From Sanderia malayensis (taxonomy: Eukaryota; Cnidaria; Scyphozoa; Semaeostomeae; Pelagiidae): a stretch of DNA of 64,000 nucleotides. How positions within the stretch are numbered: position 1 is the first letter of the stretch; the number at the start of each line of letters is the position of its first letter. Positions 45,248-58,411 of this stretch are shown here, in pieces. The notes beneath the pieces were generated by a model. It was given only the letters and a program-made list of their open reading frames with translations, had not been told where the DNA came from and did no database searches. The DNA is taken from contig RQOL01000658.1 of the NCBI GenBank assembly GCA_013076295.1, forward strand, positions 3,102,353 to 3,166,352, read 5' to 3'. A program made the translations under genes and the position numbers.

Positions 45248-47388
45248 CGTCCTAAAATCATGTCTGCTTCTGCAACATTGATCACCATTATCCAAAGTAC
45301 TTCTTTGAAATATAATTAATAAATCAACCCCTTTCTTTGTAAAAGGTATTTCTCAGAATCTAAAAAGTTTCTTTTTGTAATTCCCACCAGAAGTTAACAT
45401 CTAGTAAATTTTCGTCATCTTCAAAGGAGGGCCTAGATTTTCTTTCTAATCCTCCTAAATTTGATGTTCTATTTCTCGACGTGTTTACAACAAAAAATAT
45501 TACCATTTGTCTTCAGTTTTACTGTGATTAAAACAGTTCGCAAGCTATTACTCAACATAATGGATCGCTAACAAGGAATTTGCTAACACTTTGATTTCTT
45601 AGAAATATCTTTTCACCACGCGACATCCCCCAGCCTCGTTATCGATCTATTCTTTTCATTTTCGCCCCTCTTTGAAAAGCTCGAACAAAAAATACAAATA
45701 ATGAATTATAAATTATATAAATTGTATATATGTATGTATGTATGTATATTATAATTATTGGACGTATTAAATTTTTTGCTTTTCCATAAGGAAATATGCT
45801 CAGAACTTTTTAAGTGAAAGTCGCGTGAGATGAAGGTCCGTCCCAAAATGCAACCCGCTGACCATTTCCTGTCTACCCCGCCAAGCCAAGCTGGAAAGCT
45901 TTTTGTTCTGCCCCCCCCCCAAAACCCTTCAAAGTTTTTTAAAATATATGATCGTGTTCGGAGATCATTTGAGGGCACACAGCTCTGCTGTGAACGAAAT
46001 AATTCTTTATTTCCGCACATTAAAAACGATTTGGGAGCCTCGAGAACCATATTTGCTTCAGACCTTGATGACTCCGAAAGGCCAAGGGTACTTCCCCTTG
46101 CTTTATTTTCCTCTTTCTGTGAAACAAAACGCGATATGACTGACGTGATGAGAGTTCCTCCGGGATTTTTTAAATACCAATTCCCGGAGGAACTCTTCAT
46201 ACCAATCACGAGTTTTATACCAATTAGGCCATCTTCTTAGAAAAGGCGATGAGTCAAATCACCTGTTCACTGTAGTTTAGCAATGTTATCTATCTATTTA
46301 TGTCGGGTGAAAGGTGGAAGTGATTAATGATTTCAAAGTTCATGAAGTTATTCCAGCGGGATCTTGGTTCGAGTATAGAGATTTGAACATCGCAAATAAA
46401 GTATAAAGTATACTTTGTAAGAAAAACGGATGGTTGGGTTTTCAAAATTGAGATGGTTAGGGCATTCTTTGCTTCAAATGAAAGATAAAAATTGGCAACA
46501 ATCCCAGATGAAAATGTTTATAAACATTAGCAGTCATTGTTAATCCAACTGTGCTATATTCAAAGACTTTTCCCGGCCTAACTGTAATGTTTTGCTTTTA
46601 GACACTGTATAAAATCTAACTTCTCTGTTTGAAGAAAAAAATCTAAGTTAGAGCGCATTATTCTACAGAATCCGAGCCTAATATTGCAAAAAAGTTAAAA
46701 ACATCGACTCTTGGCAAAAGTTATCTATTTTTTATGAAAAATAGTTTATACTTCGCTGCATATCGCATGGTAATTGGCAAGATTGCTTTCCTGTGCCTAT
46801 ATAACTTCGCTTGAAATGTCATATTTCGCTCGAAGTTTTGGAAGCCTTTCTGTCCCTCGTCCGCTCGTAGCTTGGGTGGGCTGAAAGAAGAAATGTCAAT
46901 TAACCTTTTCAAGTCAATTAGTATTTTCAGCTTGAGTCCAAAAGTTAGAAACAGATGTGGAAAAGGAATGCCCATGTCGACTTTACTGGTGTCAATATTT
47001 AAACAAGTGAATAAGGGGATGGCATATACGTGAATAGCATGTTATAGGAGCTATGGTAAACATGCCAGCTCGTCAAATGTTGAGTAATATCCTTGTTCTT
47101 GCAAAATCAACAAGTTATTCATAAAACTGGCCTGTGTGATTTTGCTGAAAATTGACGTCTTTGTTGTTACGTTTCATGTCACACGAACCAAAGTATTTAT
47201 ATCTATGTTGCTTTTAAAATGTGAAGGTTACGATTCTTGTGGTGGAATCGACCTTTTAACACAGAACACTAAAGGACAGGACATGCAATTTTACCAAACT
47301 CTCAGTGGTTGCAGTCAAGAAGAGAATATTGAATTTCGTTGATATATTATTTTACGCGCTACGATTTGCCGTCGTGGCCACCAAACTC
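45248..47388. other. Intergenic, SOCS/RADIL divergent region
   Basis: It holds a (TATG)n run near 45728-45750, a C10 run near 45911 and an inverted repeat (AGAGTTCCTCCGGGA at 46151-46165 with its complement at 46182-46196). No coding exon is supported. A 136-codon open frame at 45830-46240 lacks recognisable motifs. Confidence 0.45.
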
Positions 47389-50300
47389 ATGGCCAGTCAA
47401 TTAAAACCGTTTGTTTTCGAACAAGAGGGACTATTCGCTCGAAGATCCTCTAGCAACATTCTGTCTGATCCGAGAATCTTGGAACATTTGAGAATTGTTG
47501 CCGAAGAAGCACAACAATTTGAAGAAGCCGACGAGGAAAACATTTCAGATGAAGACGACGTTGAGTTTCAGAAAAAAGACCTCTCAGAAAAGATTGCAGC
47601 CTATAATAAGCGAAACCAATTCGGAGCTTTTCGCATCGTTCAAAATGTAAGTTTACATGTTTTCAAAATACACCAGCCTAATCAATTTTATTTTTACCAC
47701 ATGTTATACTATCATTATTTTGCCAGTTTTAGCGGTTCAGTTGAGTGGTGTTGTCTTTAACAATATTTATAACCTTTATTTAGTTCTATTTAGTCCTTTC
47801 ACGTTTGATTTGATTTAGCAAAACAACAGGTTTGACTCGTCGCCATGCACATGTGTTTGTGTGAATTTGGCTTTGGCGCTCTCTCACAAAATAGCCACGT
47901 TCGTGATAAGGGGCTAAAATAGAGATTTTCAGACGTGTTTGAAATTCGAGCCTTAGTTTTCTGATCTGCTAACAAAGATGAGGTCTTCGGGTCTTCAAAA
48001 GTTTCAATAGGCGCAAGATTAATCGCTTTCGTGTTGTTAGATTTCATCATGCAGTAAAGTACAATGAGAATAGGAAATAACAGGTAAAGAAAGTGCGATG
48101 TATTGACTCAAACTACCAATATTGCAATACAATGCTGTAATCTTGCGGGTAGAATTATTAATTAGTCGCTTCAAATTTTCAACAAGTATAGATAAAAGTA
48201 ATTGATAGATAAACTAACCACCTGCAGCATTGTTTTTTTTATTTGGAATGTGGGCATGGATGTCGGGACTGTATTTATTCACGAAGAATGTTAATTTGAA
48301 TTAAGCAGTAATTGCCTCAACTTAAGCAGAGCAAAGGGCGACAAAACAGTCAACCAAAATTCCCCTGCTCTCCCCTCCTTTAAGCCAAAGAAAGGGGGAA
48401 GGTAGCAGTGGCGTAGATAGAAATATTTAGCGGGGGGGCAAAGACCAAAATTTTCCGACAAAAAGGTGTGTTTTTTGGGCGTGTCCACAGGGGCACGCCC
48501 GAATTTAGGTAATTGTTCGATAAGACGTTTCTGAACATACACAGGTCGCCCCATGCCCCCTGTATCTACGCCACTGGAAGGTAGGGGCTTTTTATGAGAT
48601 ACGTTTTATAAGAATACTGGGGGTTAAAATTGCCATAAACAATAGAATTTAAGAATAACAATGAAAAAGATCAAAGTTCAGAAAATGTCAAGGTATTCCT
48701 ATGAAAAGGTGTGCATCACCTTACATATCTCGGTAATACTACAATAGCTTCACTTTAGCCAGATAATTTCAATTCCACAGCCCCAATCTCCCTCTTTTGA
48801 TGCTATTTCCCCCCTGGAACAGGGCGCTTGAAAGGGGGGAGGGTCAGAATTTGAAGCCATTAAATTCTTGTCACTGTCTTTTCATTTTAGGAGCTGAATT
48901 ACGAAGGAGCAGTGCGATTTTATTTCGAAGATGGAGCCCAGGAATTGACAAAAGCTGTGAGGATAGACGACAAAACAACCGTTGCAGAATTACTGCCTAT
49001 TTTACTTCAGAAATTCAATTTTCAACATCAGAATTACCAATACATTCTTTACGTTGTTCATGAAGTTGGTAAGTAATTTTTTCCGTGTTTCATATTTACC
49101 CGGGCAAATTACTTGTACCCACCATGAGTCAGAATCAGGAAGTTCGTCCGCCTCACATTGCTTTCCTTTATACTAATTTAAAGTTTATTTACTTTTTTAT
49201 CCTTTGATAACAACAGACAAGAATGCACAGTTTGAGCCGTTGCTTTGCATGATTTCAAAACTCACCATGCTCGAAAACTGGCCTAAAAGACATCCTAAGA
49301 TATTTAAAGGGAAGCTTTTGAGATAATCAATCTTCCTGGATGTGATATTAATTTACATGGCCTAAAGGTCGAGACGATTATTGTGGAAGTGTCGTGTTCA
49401 AATTGTACTTGGAGATTTTTCATAATTGATTACATAGTAAGCTAATCTTGCTTTGTTGTTTGTAAAAGATGTCGGGGAAACTTTGATTTTGAACAGCCAA
49501 GATATTGCACGGCCTAAATTAGATTTTTTACGTGGGAAATTGTGAAATAGCCAAAGCCAAACCCCACAACAATGTGTTTAGGAAATACATTGTGTAATGG
49601 CTTCCCTCATTCCGCGCTTTACTTTGAAAACAAGAATAAAAATATTTATGAATGGTCGTAACAGATGAGTCATTCAACTGACATAACTCTAAATGCTTGC
49701 AATATAAACATGGTAACTCAAATCAAAGTAACGATGCATTTTATATCATGACACCGCGAATGTATTGACATCCAAAGGAAATACCCCACAGCCTTTTTAT
49801 TTTGAATTGAAAGACATTTCTCCAAAACATAAGCGACGTTTTCTTATTAGAATTCCAACAAATCGTTCTGCTGGCTTTATTTTCTAAATTTTCCAAAGTA
49901 TATAATTTCTCAAAATGTTATTCCGCAATTTGAATCAAATAACGCGATATTCATTTCAATAGAAACTGTCTAGTTTTGACATCATGAAAGGGGTATCTCA
50001 TGTGATCTGGTGTGAGTGATTTTTCTGGGGTTCAGTTCACGTGCGTAATTCAATCACAACTGACCCCCTCCCCCATCAAACCTTGCGATTGATCAAACAA
50101 CATCCTAATTTGGTGACAGCTTGTGGTTAAAGGTTGCTGCGAGCGAATCCACTCAAATCTGACCATTTGTTTTGAGACTATTGTTTCCAGGACACATTAT
50201 TTTGAAATGAAACAGACTTCTGCAACTCACTGTGGAGCCTTCATATAACGGACATGACCGAGACCGTTATATACCCTTAAACGAACAATATTTTTGTTTT

Positions 50301-53300
50301 TTTTGGAGAAGTTTTCCTTGTATAGAAATTGCATTTGCAAAGAGTTGATGAAGTTTGAAAATTTTTGGGACAAATATTTTTCCGTTTTTCCTTGTTTATG
50401 GAGGTTCATCAACCAAACAACTGTTTTCTTTCTTCTTCCGATTAATTTTTGCTCGACACTTAAATTTAATCTAACTTTGCACTTAAGTATCTGGTAAAAT
50501 ACAGTTATTGATTGGTTTTTATTTCATTGTACTTATCAAATATTTCAAAACCGCACTGACCCCATGGTGAAAGTTTTCATAACAAAATATCTTCTGATAA
50601 GAAGTTTTTCTGAGATTAATCAATGTTATTGTGTATTTTTGCAGATGAAATAGCACTTGATGATAGCGACTGTCCACTAACAATTGCTATCAGCGCGTTG
50701 AAGATACCAAGATTTGTACTTCGATTGAAATCAAAGCTATCAAATAACAAAAGAGAAAATTCTAATTCGTCCCAACAGAATCAGAGCAACATATCAGAAC
50801 GATTTGACAGCTCTAGTACTACAGCCTCGTTATCACGGACATCAGAGCGAGATTCCCAGAACTCTTCGAAAAATGTCAGTATATCCCCGGGTGTAGGAAC
50901 AACGGTGGATAATAAACATCAAAACGCGATTGAGGATAAACATAAAAAGCCAAAACGCACCCGCTCGTTCGCCTCAATGGTTAAAAGCAAAAAGAAGAAC
51001 GCTAACAAACAAGACAACACTGAGTTGTCAACATACAAACTTGCCCCCGGGATTCTCAAGGTTTTTGGGGACCATGTTTCCCCCGGTTCGAATTACAAGA
51101 GTGTTCGGGCATCGACTATCTCCACGGCGAAAGAAGTCGTGAAGCAGGCCTTGGAGAAATACGGCCTTGAACATGCCAATCCCAACGACTTTGTTCTCTG
51201 CGATGTTGTTGGGCATTTCAAAGTTGATACTGACACTAAAAAGCAGAAGGATTTCGAAGAAGCTCAGTGGGTTACTGAATACGTTCGAGTTGTCAATGAC
51301 AACGAGAAGCCATTGGTCGTGCAGTCTCTTTGGAAACCAGCCGCTGGCCGATTGCGCCGATTTGAGTTGATCAAGAAGATTGAAATGGAGTCGAATTTCT
51401 TCTTCATCAATACCGCGGATGGAGTGAACCGAAATTCTTTCCTCTCCTCTCCAAGCATCGACCAAACTGACTCAGAACAATCCAGCATCGTAAGTGCTGA
51501 CAATATCTACCACAAGCGAGATGACAGTGATATGTTTGGCGATAACACGCATGCCCAACTAACTCCTATCTCTAGCAACGGAAGCAAAGAGGGTAGTCAA
51601 ATGGACGTGCCGAAAATAATCGTTCACCAACAACAACAACAGGCTCCTAAATCAACACCGTTTCTTCTTCTACTCAAAGGATACAACGCAGATTTTGATA
51701 AGGTCATATACCCCCTTGATAAGAACACGATATCAATGGGAACAGAGACGCACGCCGGGGGTCAAGACGTTTGTCTCAGTGGCCCGGATATGTTCCCGAA
51801 TTACTGCTTCATGCACAGAAAGATCTCGCTAGAAAAGGGCTCACATGAGACGAATATAGATGACGTAAATTTCTCAATGGTCGTCGAGCCTGCAGCGAAT
51901 GCTGACGTTTTTGTGAATGGCGTAAGAATCGAGCACTCTACGTTGATCAGGCCCGGACAACTGTTGTCTCTCGGTAGTGATTACTGCTTTTTGTTTAAGA
52001 ACCCCCCGGAAATCAAAGACTCTGAGTTGAAATTTTCTTGGCTGGAGTCATTGAAGCAAGTAAAGCCCGAATTGGTCAGCAGAGAAGCTCAGACGGATGG
52101 AAGTAATTTAGCTCAGGGTATTTCAGAAATCGGATTAGATGATTTGGACCAATCTACGATTCAGAACAACGATGCTACTGATAACGCAGTTGAATTGAAT
52201 GGAGGGGAAAAGGTGGCCTTCAAACGAAGTGAACTCACTCTGTCATACTCGCATGGGAACGAGGATGACATGCTGAATTCTGTCATCCATTGCATGGATG
52301 CACAACAGCCTCGTTTTAGACTGACACCGGCGTATTTGCTGACAATGATGGTGGAACATTCTTTCGCCTCGTTTTCAGATGTGAGGGCGCGAAAATTGCT
52401 TTTGAAAGTGTCGAGTGCGCTGCAAGGAATTGCTTGGGTAAGATGAATTCAAATCGTTCACAATTCATTTTGTTTTAATTTCGGTGGAAATTTTCTTTTA
52501 GAATAGGGAAAGGCTGAAATTATTGTATAGTAAACAATTAAATTTTCCTGAACTTTTCTTCGAATTTTGCATCCAACCTATTGTTCAAACGCAATAGGCT
52601 ATTGTTTCTTCAATTGGTTCATGCAGAAATAGCATCCTGGAGGCTCTTAACCCATTGGTTCTTATGTGCTGGCTTTTACTGTATGCTGGGTTGCTATGCG
52701 TTTACGTTAATACTGAGCAGGGACTTAAGTGTTATACTCCACCTGGAACGATAAAATGGTGAGTCTAATGGTTTTATTTGCTCTTTGTAGGAGAAAACAA
52801 AAGAAATAGGGAAGCAAGTACCAGAAAGGTGAGCAGTGATGTTCTTCTTTATTCTTATGATAATTATTCTTATGATCACTGTAGAAAGTTCGTCGCTGTG
52901 GCGCATTTGTAAATAGTTCTCTTTTCATTCGATTTCGTCCGTGACACCTCCACAACAGACAAAGTCATTGATGTGTTCGTCTTAGTAAATTGATTTATTT
53001 TTCTTTTCACAGAAAGGGAGATGTTATAGAATCCTTGAATATAATGCTATCAGAACTTGAGCCTGTTGTATTGTGGATGTCGAATGCTTTGGAAATGCTG
53101 CACTATTTGCAATGCCATTTGAATAGATACATCGAGACGAAGCAAGATGCAACATCTCAACAAACAAAGAAAGAATCTTTATCATCAGCAGATGAAGAAT
53201 TACTCACTGTTTTAGAAGAAGTTATCATGTTCACATTCCAACAGACTGTTTATCATCTAACTAAGGTATCATCTTTTCTATCATTTGGTTTATCTATCTA

Positions 53301-56300
53301 GTTTTGTTTGACAGTTTTGCATGTTTTTAGCTATTTGTACATATTACGATCTCTGCCAGCTAACTCTGTCATTGTTCTCGAGCTTCACAAGAGTGAAAGA
53401 CTGTCAAAGACTTAAAGAATCATGTAAAATCATCAAAATCATATCATGTGAAATAAAAAGGCCAACTTTTTCAGCTCAGGTAATTGCTACAGCTTCACCT
53501 GTAAGCTACATGTTAATATTTATTATTATTAATATTTGCTTTCAGATTCTGTATTCTACCCTTCCCGCCATCCTCGATACGAATCCGTTTCAAAACGAGG
53601 ATGATGATGATGATGGGGATGAATCTGTTTCCACTCCCCCCGGCGTTGCTTTGATCATCGAGATATTCCAGAGCACCCTGTCTCTCGTAAGCTCACACAA
53701 CGTGCATCCACAAATCATTGTACAACTTTTCGCCTATCTCTTCTTCTTCACCAATGCATCGCTGTTCAATTCGCTCATGGAACGCGGCTCAGGTGGCAAG
53801 TTCTACCGCTGGACAAAAGGCGTGCAGATTCGCGGCAACTTGGATGTGCTGGAGGACTGGGCAAGTCAGAGCGGACTGCAAGAACAGTTTGGGGAGCACA
53901 TGAAGAAGATTGTGGCTGCTGTTGCGATGTTGTCCATACCAAAGGCACAGTTGCTACAGGTTCGTTCGATTAAGCTCTCATTATTTTACCATCGGTCACC
54001 ATTGAATAGCATAAATGATAAATACTTGGGAATAAATTCCATATTCAATACAAATAGCAAAAAGTAGCTGAATCAAACTTTTTTGCTGACACGTTCTTTT
54101 TTCCTGCTAACCATACTAGCCTATTGTTATTGCCTCGTTTGTCCACAATTTTCAGTGTCTTGTTTTTTGTCTTGAAAGCACTACCATTGAATACGATTCA
54201 AGCAATGCTTTGCTTACCTGATTATTGCGTCATTTGTTTACGTGCTCGCATCACGCTAACAGGGCTCTGATTTAAGAAACACTCCCAATTCGTGCTTGAC
54301 AATTTCCAATTGCAATTTCAGATGGATTGGAACACGATTCGTGATGATTACCCCGATTTGAATGCAGCACAAGTCCAGCAATTGTTGGGTGAATATCAAT
54401 TGGGGGCCAAGAATCGACCAAGAGGGTGGTACCCGCCCCCCGAAGAAGTCGAAGTGGCCCTAAGATCTAGTGAGTAACCCTCTAATTTATCTTGTAAACT
54501 TTATAAAGAGATTTATTTTTCATTAATTCACATAACGCCATCATGTCCTTCCTGAATTTCTGCATTTTTCTGTGTATTGAAAACAGCCTCGTATTCAATC
54601 AGATACATGCACGCGAGTTTATGACTCGTTATGATTTACTAATTTACTATTTTTGTAGCTGATGTTTTGGAAAGTTTCGCAACGCATCCACCCTTATTAC
54701 TACCAACCAGTAATTTCATGATGGATTTGAACAAATTACCTGAAGACAGAACGTTTGAGGATTATCTCAGTGAAATCAACACGACATACGGCGTTCAAGA
54801 CGGTATGCTATGAACACTTTCACCCCCGTGCGAGGACCATACAGTCATTTAATAAACGATATTTATTACAGAAATTTATTACACCCGGGGGTACGATTAC
54901 TTACTGTTAAAGCTCTACAGGTTGACAAGAACCTGTATTATATATGGAGTATCTTAAATGAGATATTCCATATATTATATTACATGTCTGTTTATTTTTA
55001 ATTTTGTGATATCGTAATGTCCTTCGCGGTGTTTACCTCCGCACCCATTTTGTTCCACTTCTTCTTGAAAAGGATATGAGTATTAAAGAAATTTTTTTTA
55101 AAGAAGATGGCAAATAAATTTAAAGCTTTATGTTCACATTGTGTGAAGCGAAAATTCAGCATCGAATCAAATACGATTATATTGTGAAGATGCTTATCCC
55201 TATCGACATTATCACTCTAATATTATATGATGCAAATTTATCTTATCTCTAATAGAAGTCAAGCCTGCTATGGGATCGGAAGAGCAAGTAGAGAATGCAA
55301 TACAGATTGCACCAACTGTGAGTCAGGTGGCAAATGCCAAACAACCGACCGGTCCTACATTCTCTGTTAGCATACAACCAAGCCATACATCCACGCCTCA
55401 GAGAATCAATACAGCATCTAACGAGGCAAATAGGTCGCCACGAAGTTCATCTGATTCATCCAGCACGCTGCCATTGGATCAGCCTCGTGGATACTCATTC
55501 GACGGGGACGCAGACATTTCGGAGGAGGATAGCAACGCACCTGATCTGACGAAGAAGAGAACTGTCTTGTTGAAGAAGGACGAAGTGATGATGCAACACA
55601 GGCAGCCGTCGAGTCCTGTGCCACATAAGAAAGCTGGTTTCATCATCCAACGAGATATTTTGATTTCAGACGATGGTAATAACAATGTGAGTGATGATGA
55701 AAACGCCGACGGCGAGAGGAAAACCTCGTTGCTTGGTAGCACTAAATCAATTCAAATATCCGCACGCAAGTCACCGAGTCTCCCAAGAAGAGCTGACAAT
55801 ATCAAGCAGTCACAGGTGCTGCCGAAAAGTGACGTATTACATGCCGAGAGTGGAGGCAGGCAAGGCAATGGAAAATCGAATGGTGTCGTAGTTAGTGACG
55901 CGTCCAAGGAGAATTCACTCGCTTTGAGTGATTACGTATTTACAGATGATACTGGGATAGTCGGGGATGTTGACTTCACATCGAATAGTCATTCTGAGGA
56001 TGTTATGGTTGTTGAGCTGGTTCGCGGTGATAAAGGTCTTGGACTCGGCCTTATTGATGGATTGGTAAGACCTCTATTTCTCATGTCTTATGCATGTTAC
56101 ATTGCAATCATTAATGGTAATTCTTCAATCGTTCTTCTTAATTTTTCACTCCATCTTGGTCTTCATCTTCATCAGTGTGGACATACACTGCATTCACTAT
56201 AGTCAATAGAATAAATATTTATTCAAAATTTCTTAAATGCTTATTGTATTCACTCATGTTGACTCTTCATATTTTTTGCCTTTTCTTTACTTCTTTACTT

Positions 56301-57074
56301 TTTATTTGTCTTTTTCCTTTACTCGATTTTCTTCTTTTTTTATTTATTTCACCTTTTCCCTTTTACTCCCCCTTTCTTCTTATCCTACTCCACTTTTTTT
56401 ATTTTATTCATCATCTGTATAGATCCCTTAACCATTCATGCAATGTGATTTTGTCGTTCGCTAAAATTTTCTTCGTCTTTTTAGATCACTCCACTAGAGG
56501 CCCCCGGCATTTACATCCGAACCATAGTGTCAGGAAGTCCTGCAGCAAAGGTACATCTTTACTCAATCTTATTGGCTGATAACCCTTTGTTACTTGTAGG
56601 ATAATGTGAATAATTTGCTGTTTTTCATTCAAGGATGGACGTATTAAACTTGGTGATAGAATTCTTGCTGTCAATGGTACAAGCTTGGTTGGATCGAGTT
56701 ATGCAAGGTAAGCACATGACCAAATTCTGTGATTATCAATGATTACAGATCATGATTAATGATTGGTGATGATTGATGATTGGTGATTGATGATTGATGG
56801 TTGATAGTAAGTTTATAGCTCGTGATTAATGATTTTGATTCTTAATTATATTTTTAAAAGTATTTCAAGAAATATTCAATCAATGATTTTCAATCATTTG
56901 TGCTAAGACAAATGATTGAAAATCACTGTTTATAGATTAAGAACATTATATGATAGTATTTACTGTTGTTTTAGTGCCATGGATATGATCATAAACGCAG
57001 GAAGCAAGCTGTCATTTCTCGTATCCAAATCAGATCATGAAACTATCGATAGAGTCATCTCATCCCAATGCTAA
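47389..57074 (+). CDS. RADIL: RADIL-like RA-RA-FHA-DIL-PDZ protein
   Basis: Twelve exons (47389-47646, 48891-49068, 50645-52437, 52791-52828, 53013-53265, 53546-53959, 54322-54469, 54659-54802, 55256-56064, 56485-56550, 56634-56707, 56975-57074) give 1424 residues. Order: an acidic N-terminus; a first RA-like domain (about 85-175, GAVRFYFEDGAQEL); a second RA (about 278-385, GILKVFGDHVSPG, ALEKYGLEHANPNDFVLCDVV); FHA-like (about 482-600, DVFVNGVRIE); a DIL domain (about 695-1015, VLWMSNALEMLHYLQ, AYLFFFTNASLFN); a disordered Ser-rich linker; and PDZ (about 1323-1415, KGLGLGLIDGL, APGIYIRTIVSGSPA). The second RA, DIL and PDZ resemble RADIL, a Rap1 effector in cell adhesion. The double RA order is that of afadin. 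It is complete. Confidence 0.92.
48406..48576. mobile_element. hAT-type MITE in RADIL intron 1
   Basis: This is a 171-bp element with ends CAGTGGCGTAGATA / TATCTACGCCACTG, flanked by a perfect 8-bp duplication GAAGGTAG (48398-48405 and 48577-48584). CAGTGGCGTAG is a typical hAT terminus. Non-coding. Confidence 0.93.
56740..56830. repeat. Degenerate TGATTGATGATT repeat
   Basis: An imperfect run of GATTGATGATT/GGTGATTGATG words in the last-but-one RADIL intron (56708-56974). Confidence 0.7.
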
Positions 57075-58411
57075 TGCCAATGCCAATGCAGCATACATAC
57101 ACTGCAGGTATGCAGTTATAGTCCATCTTGTCACCCAACACGGGTTTCAAATTGCGACACTTTAAAACGTCAGCTGTAAAACATCACAAGTTAATTATTA
57201 GATGCCCACGCTGTGGTAATAATTTACTTTGGCAACAGAGGATCCTGTTTCTATTGTACTTTGCAGCTAAACTGCTCAAAAGAATTTTTCTCGCTGAATG
57301 TAGTATTTTGATGTATTTTTATAGCTCACAGAAAACTCGATAAAATATATCAACCTATATATAACAATGAAAAAGTCTTCAAAAAAGTAAAATAGTTTAA
57401 TATATATTACAAGACGTTAGTTTCCATTTGTATCTTCAAGGTGCGGAAAGTGACTTCTATATTCATGCGAAGGTGCCCCTGAAAAGAAACTAAATTTTAT
57501 AAGGGATAAGGGATTTATCCTTTAATGGTATTCATAACGGTCTTCTAGATGAAAGCTTCTAACTATATACAGATCTTAACACATGTATCTTTTTCTAGCT
57601 GCGTTATATGATAGTATATAAGATTGCTGTGCCACAGGATAAGCTAACGAATCCTCACAAGTTGTATTTTATAACAAATTTTTTTGTATTTTCAATCGAT
57701 CAGGATTAATCCACAGTTGAAGTTAATAAATATAATTCTACTGCAGTGATTGCCATCATATTGTTGGAGAATGATAACGGGGTCGCAATTTTATGGTTTT
57801 GTATATTTTAGCAAGTTTAATGTATATTAATGTTGTTGGCAGTATATTTCTTGATTGTTCAATAAATGTTTTTTATTAGACGTTATTTTTGATAATTTAA
57901 TTAACTTTCGTCAAGGTAATAAGTACATATATAGTTTTCGCTTTCAATACTTTCCTTTTTGGGAATAAGAACATCAAGTTACAAGTGCACCATTGCAATA
58001 TTTGTTCTTTGTTTTTGTCTGGATTATATTAATAATTCTCTCTTTATGACAACAATGATTTAATATCATTTATTGTCATTTTATTTTGCTTTCATTTCTT
58101 CGTTATATGTTATGCTTCCCAGCATGCAACACGACAGTCATTTCACCATGACGACGGGCCGACCGCCACAACAGCCTGCAAAGCGAGGAGACGACCAAAT
58201 CTGACAAAAGTAAATTTTAAAAAATTATATCCTGCACTTTTGAACGAGATTATTTTTTATATTAATGCAGGGAAAGACGTTTGAATATTTGTTGGTGATA
58301 CATATGAAGTATATGGTACTGCAAGGTTAATTATTAGTTGTAATTGTTTTGGTTTTGAGACGTGGAGAGCCTATAACTACCGTTGGATAGCTTGCACATT
58401 GCAATAACACC
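57075..58411. other. RADIL 3' UTR and dynein upstream region
   Basis: AT-rich, with no recognised coding exon or repeat. It contains the candidate RADIL poly(A) signal and the presumed dynein promoter, which shows no clear TATA box. Confidence 0.45.
57861..57866 (+). terminator. Candidate poly(A) signal of RADIL-like gene
   Basis: AATAAA followed by a T-rich stretch (TGTTTTTTATT), 790 bp after the stop codon and 546 bp before the dynein start. Confidence 0.4.

Noticed and set aside
45830..46240. 136-codon plus-strand open frame upstream of RADIL
   Set aside because: No conserved words, overlapping frames of similar length, and it spans a hairpin and a C10 tract.
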